Shown piece by piece: positions 6,801 through 7,005 of a stretch of 7,005 bases of DNA; within the stretch, counting starts at the first letter, position 1; every line of letters starts with the position of its first letter. Source of the stretch: an uncultured Oscillospiraceae bacterium (lineage in GTDB: Bacteria > Bacillota_A > Clostridia > Oscillospirales > Oscillospiraceae); contig CAAEOU010000161.1 of assembly GCA_900757695.1 (NCBI GenBank), positions 1 through 7,005 of the forward strand, in the 5' to 3' direction. The notes under the pieces are model-generated. The model was not told the DNA's origin and ran no database searches. It was given only the letters and a program-made list of their open reading frames with translations. Position numbers and translations under genes: made by a program.

Positions 6801-7005
6801 TGTAGAGGATCTCGTCTCCCGCTGCCGCATGCGCCGTTTCCGTATAGGTGCCATCGGCATTTTGCAGCTTCGCCGGAGTAATGGGGATCTCATGAGCGGT
6901 AACTGCCGAGCCGCTTTGTGTATATTGATAAGTAACGGTCTCAGTTCCCGGATCGCTTTCCAGCCGGAATACACCGGTACCGGCAGCAGAGCCGATCGCC
7001 GCACC
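3808..7005 (-). CDS. Large secreted cell-wall-binding repeat protein (InlB-type repeats, Cys/His repeats, wall-binding tract); 5' end outside the window
   Basis: The frame is open from the right edge (codon starting at 7005) to TAA at 3808-3810, giving at least 1065 residues. The true start and any signal peptide lie beyond 7005; an internal GTG at 6759 begins mid-domain and is not a real start. Order by residue of this fragment: 1-80 unassigned, with EILYKDGVWVG near 61-71; 81-151 InlB/Listeria-Bacteroides-type repeat (TVTFDPNGG...GYAFTGWNTEADG...LYAQW); 153-441 seven Cys/His repeats; 442-505 a WIVDG...YTFTGWEPELTTV...ATYSST repeat; 506-579 a second InlB-type repeat; 580-773 divergent wall-binding units (NYYRDGALQKTGWTEIDGN is typical); 774-1065 four 74-residue aromatic units. 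No LPXTG motif is present, so attachment is probably non-covalent through the C-terminal repeats, as in choline- or glucan-binding proteins (inference). An adhesin-like or wall-associated role fits; an enzymatic domain, if any, would be upstream of the window. It precedes capF by 65 bases on the same strand. Confidence 0.88.
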   Translation of the reverse strand, partial: GAAIGSAAGTGVFRLESDPGTETVTYQYTQSGSAVTAHEIPITPAKLQNADGTYTETAHAAAGDEILYKDGVWVGGTAAEVTVTFDPNGGDGNMEAQTMALGSDTALNANAFVREGYAFTGWNTEADGSGVAYDDGAAVNLSENITLYAQWQCQHIKTELRDQQDASCTEDGYSGDTCCTVCGEMLEAGTVIPAKGHTETASAAVAPTCTLPGKTEGKYCSVCGQVLIAQEDIPALGHSWDAGTMTDAPNCTEDGVMTYTCAACGEIRTEAVAATGHTPEDVEAAEPTCTQPGHEAGSRCSVCGAVLSGLGELPATGHSAVIDPAVSPTCTESGRTEGQHCEVCGQVLIEQEELPATGHRIVSDPAVSPTCTESGKTEGQHCDICGQVITAQIVIPATGHVEEIRGAKEAGLDEDGYTGDTYCTVCETLLRQGEVIPKTGAVITWIVDGSKTTQTVEKGTMPSYSGSTEKAPDAQYRYTFTGWEPELTTVTEDAVYQATYSSTARVFHTVTFDPNGGEGTMEAQTVENGVDTALCRNEFTRQNHSFMGWNTMADGSGISYADGGAVAELETDLCLYAQWRHEDGWFRNEDESWNYYRDGALQKTGWTEIDGNTFYLDPESGAAAIDGIYFLPYPEGYGPDAWDLEHNTDYAVRGYDQRGYFLFDGNGVFYSTYSGFYIAAAGTKVEGGDAASPENDQTLWIQKGQILWHPGLVELDGEYYYFPSGYFAAGSGAVTGDYYVSKPNDVPYPAMWGEGKFTTGRYTFDETGRLQLFDGFTDVGADTLYYVKGAKTYGGLIRLDGEYYYVNSACKVIKGRDYTVSKTNGLLPAGTYTFGADGKMLRADPTLNGIVKDGDIWYYYVNGVKSYAGLIQLDGSYYYVNSQYQVIHGRSYYISKDNGLLARRTYEFDAEGRLILPDDTCNGIVKDGDIWYYYVSGVKTYAGLIQLDGSYYYVKSDAQVIHGQSYYVSKTNGLMPQGRYSFDDEGRMVVPDTTKNGIVRETEADWYYYVNGMKTYAGLIRLDENYYYVNSQFRVIHGQKYYVSKTNGLMAAGTYTFDDEGRMIP
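3811..4686 (-). repeat. Four tandem 74-residue wall-binding repeats at the protein C-terminus
   Basis: Unit boundaries by the NGIV-type start: 4465-4686, 4243-4464 and 4021-4242 (each 222 bases), and 3811-4020 (210 bases, ending at the stop). The shared pattern is WYYYVNGxKTYAGLIxLD, then YYYVNS, VIHG, YYVSKTNGL, and a final TYTFDxEGRM. Such aromatic, glycine-spaced units resemble choline/glucan-type cell-wall-binding repeats (CW_binding or Choline_bind families), though the 74-residue super-unit is longer than the 20-residue basic module. The exact glycan ligand is not predictable. Confidence 0.88.
4687..5268 (-). repeat. Divergent wall-binding units preceding the regular 74-residue tract
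   Basis: About 194 residues between the second InlB-type repeat and the regular units. The first part, GWFRNEDESWNYYRDGALQKTGW, looks like a classic short wall-binding module. A later segment with GLVELDGEYYYF, GDYYVSKPND and GRYTFDETGRLQLF matches the core of the 74-residue unit but carries insertions (for example around WGEGKFTT). These read as degenerate copies of the same unit, with aromatic positions kept. Confidence 0.7.
5269..5490 (-). repeat. Second InlB/Listeria-Bacteroides-type repeat of the surface protein
   Basis: About 74 residues from VFHTVTFDPNGGEGTMEAQ through MGWNTMADGSG to CLYAQW. It is a paralogous copy of the repeat at 6553-6765: both have VTFDPNGG, MEAQT, DTAL, GWNT.ADGSG and LYAQW. 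The family (InlB B-repeat/List_Bact_rpt, beta-grasp-like fold) is common in secreted adhesin-like proteins. One copy has a Cys in DTALCRNEF and another in DLCLYAQW, both absent from the other copy. Confidence 0.88.
5491..5682 (-). repeat. WIVDG...FTGWEPE...YQATYSS beta-repeat of the surface protein
   Basis: About 64 residues between the Cys/His array and the second InlB-type repeat. It contains ITWIVDGSKTTQTVEKGT, YRYTFTGWEPELTTVTED and VYQATYSST. This pattern occurs beside InlB-type repeats in many Clostridia surface proteins and is probably a related beta-grasp module; a spacer or ligand-presenting stalk role is inferred. Confidence 0.7.
5683..6549 (-). repeat. Array of seven Cys/His repeats (about 41 residues each)
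   Basis: Units in protein order: 6415-6549 (45 residues), 6292-6414 (41), 6175-6291 (39), 6052-6174 (41), 5929-6051 (41), 5806-5928 (41), 5683-5805 (41). The consensus is PTCTExGxTEGxxCxVCGxVL...IPATGH: one Cys, ten residues, CxxC, then a terminal Gly-His. The first six units keep all three Cys and the His; the seventh has Leu for the first Cys and ends TGA in place of TGH. Units five and six are the most alike, also at DNA level, with a 123-base period. The layout suggests a small metal-binding (Cys3His) or zinc-ribbon-like fold in an extracellular protein, which is inference. Confidence 0.9.
6553..6765 (-). repeat. First InlB/Listeria-Bacteroides-type repeat of the surface protein
   Basis: About 71 residues from VTVTFDPNGGDGNMEAQ through YAFTGWNTEADGSGVAYDD to ITLYAQW. 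It is the paralogue of the repeat at 5269-5490. It lies directly before the first Cys/His unit (W then QCQH), so the Cys/His array plus one further beta-repeat is bracketed by two InlB-type repeats. Confidence 0.88.

Overview
The window looks like chromosomal DNA of a gut-type anaerobic Clostridia bacterium (Oscillospiraceae or Lachnospiraceae-like). The evidence is a moderately GC-rich composition, a lipoprotein-type sugar-binding protein of the kind common there, a 4Fe-4S/FAD flavoprotein, and a very large surface protein built from bacterial 'FDPNGG...GW...LYAQW' repeats, Cys/His 'C...CxxC...GH' repeats and aromatic cell-wall-binding repeats. Placement below class level is inference.

Left part (1-1419). 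A minus-strand fragment of an FAD oxidoreductase with a 4Fe-4S motif (1 to about 578) meets, head to head, a plus-strand C-terminal half of an extracellular solute-binding protein (about 579-1358). Both genes lack their 5' ends exactly where they meet, with no promoter, start codon or ribosome binding site between them. This is either an assembly misjoin or a real rearrangement breakpoint. By chance both share codon register, so the plus strand has one continuous but artificial open frame from 39 to 1358. A strong intrinsic terminator (1378-1419) ends the solute-binding gene.

Middle (1431-3807). Two translationally coupled minus-strand genes encode a CapF/FnlB-type reductase with a C-terminal cupin and a CapG/FnlC-type UDP-sugar 2-epimerase. 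Together they carry out the last two steps of UDP-N-acetyl-L-fucosamine synthesis for a capsule or other surface glycan. The first enzyme of that pathway (CapE/FnlA) is not in the window. A perfect 14-bp hairpin separates capF from the gene upstream.

Right part (3808-7005). One minus-strand gene, open through the right edge (at least 1065 residues, 5' end missing), encodes a secreted repeat protein. In order it has an unassigned N-terminal portion, an InlB/Listeria-Bacteroides-type repeat, seven Cys/His repeats of about 41 residues, a Trp/Tyr beta-type repeat, a second InlB-type repeat, and a C-terminal wall-binding tract of 74-residue units. It runs in the same direction as capF-capG and lies just upstream of them, suggesting a cell-envelope locus. 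I see no mobile element, CRISPR array, RNA gene or phage gene. The most notable items are the head-to-head breakpoint, the Cys/His repeat array, and the capF-capG pair next to a surface protein where capE would be expected. I found no clear evidence of a wholly new system.
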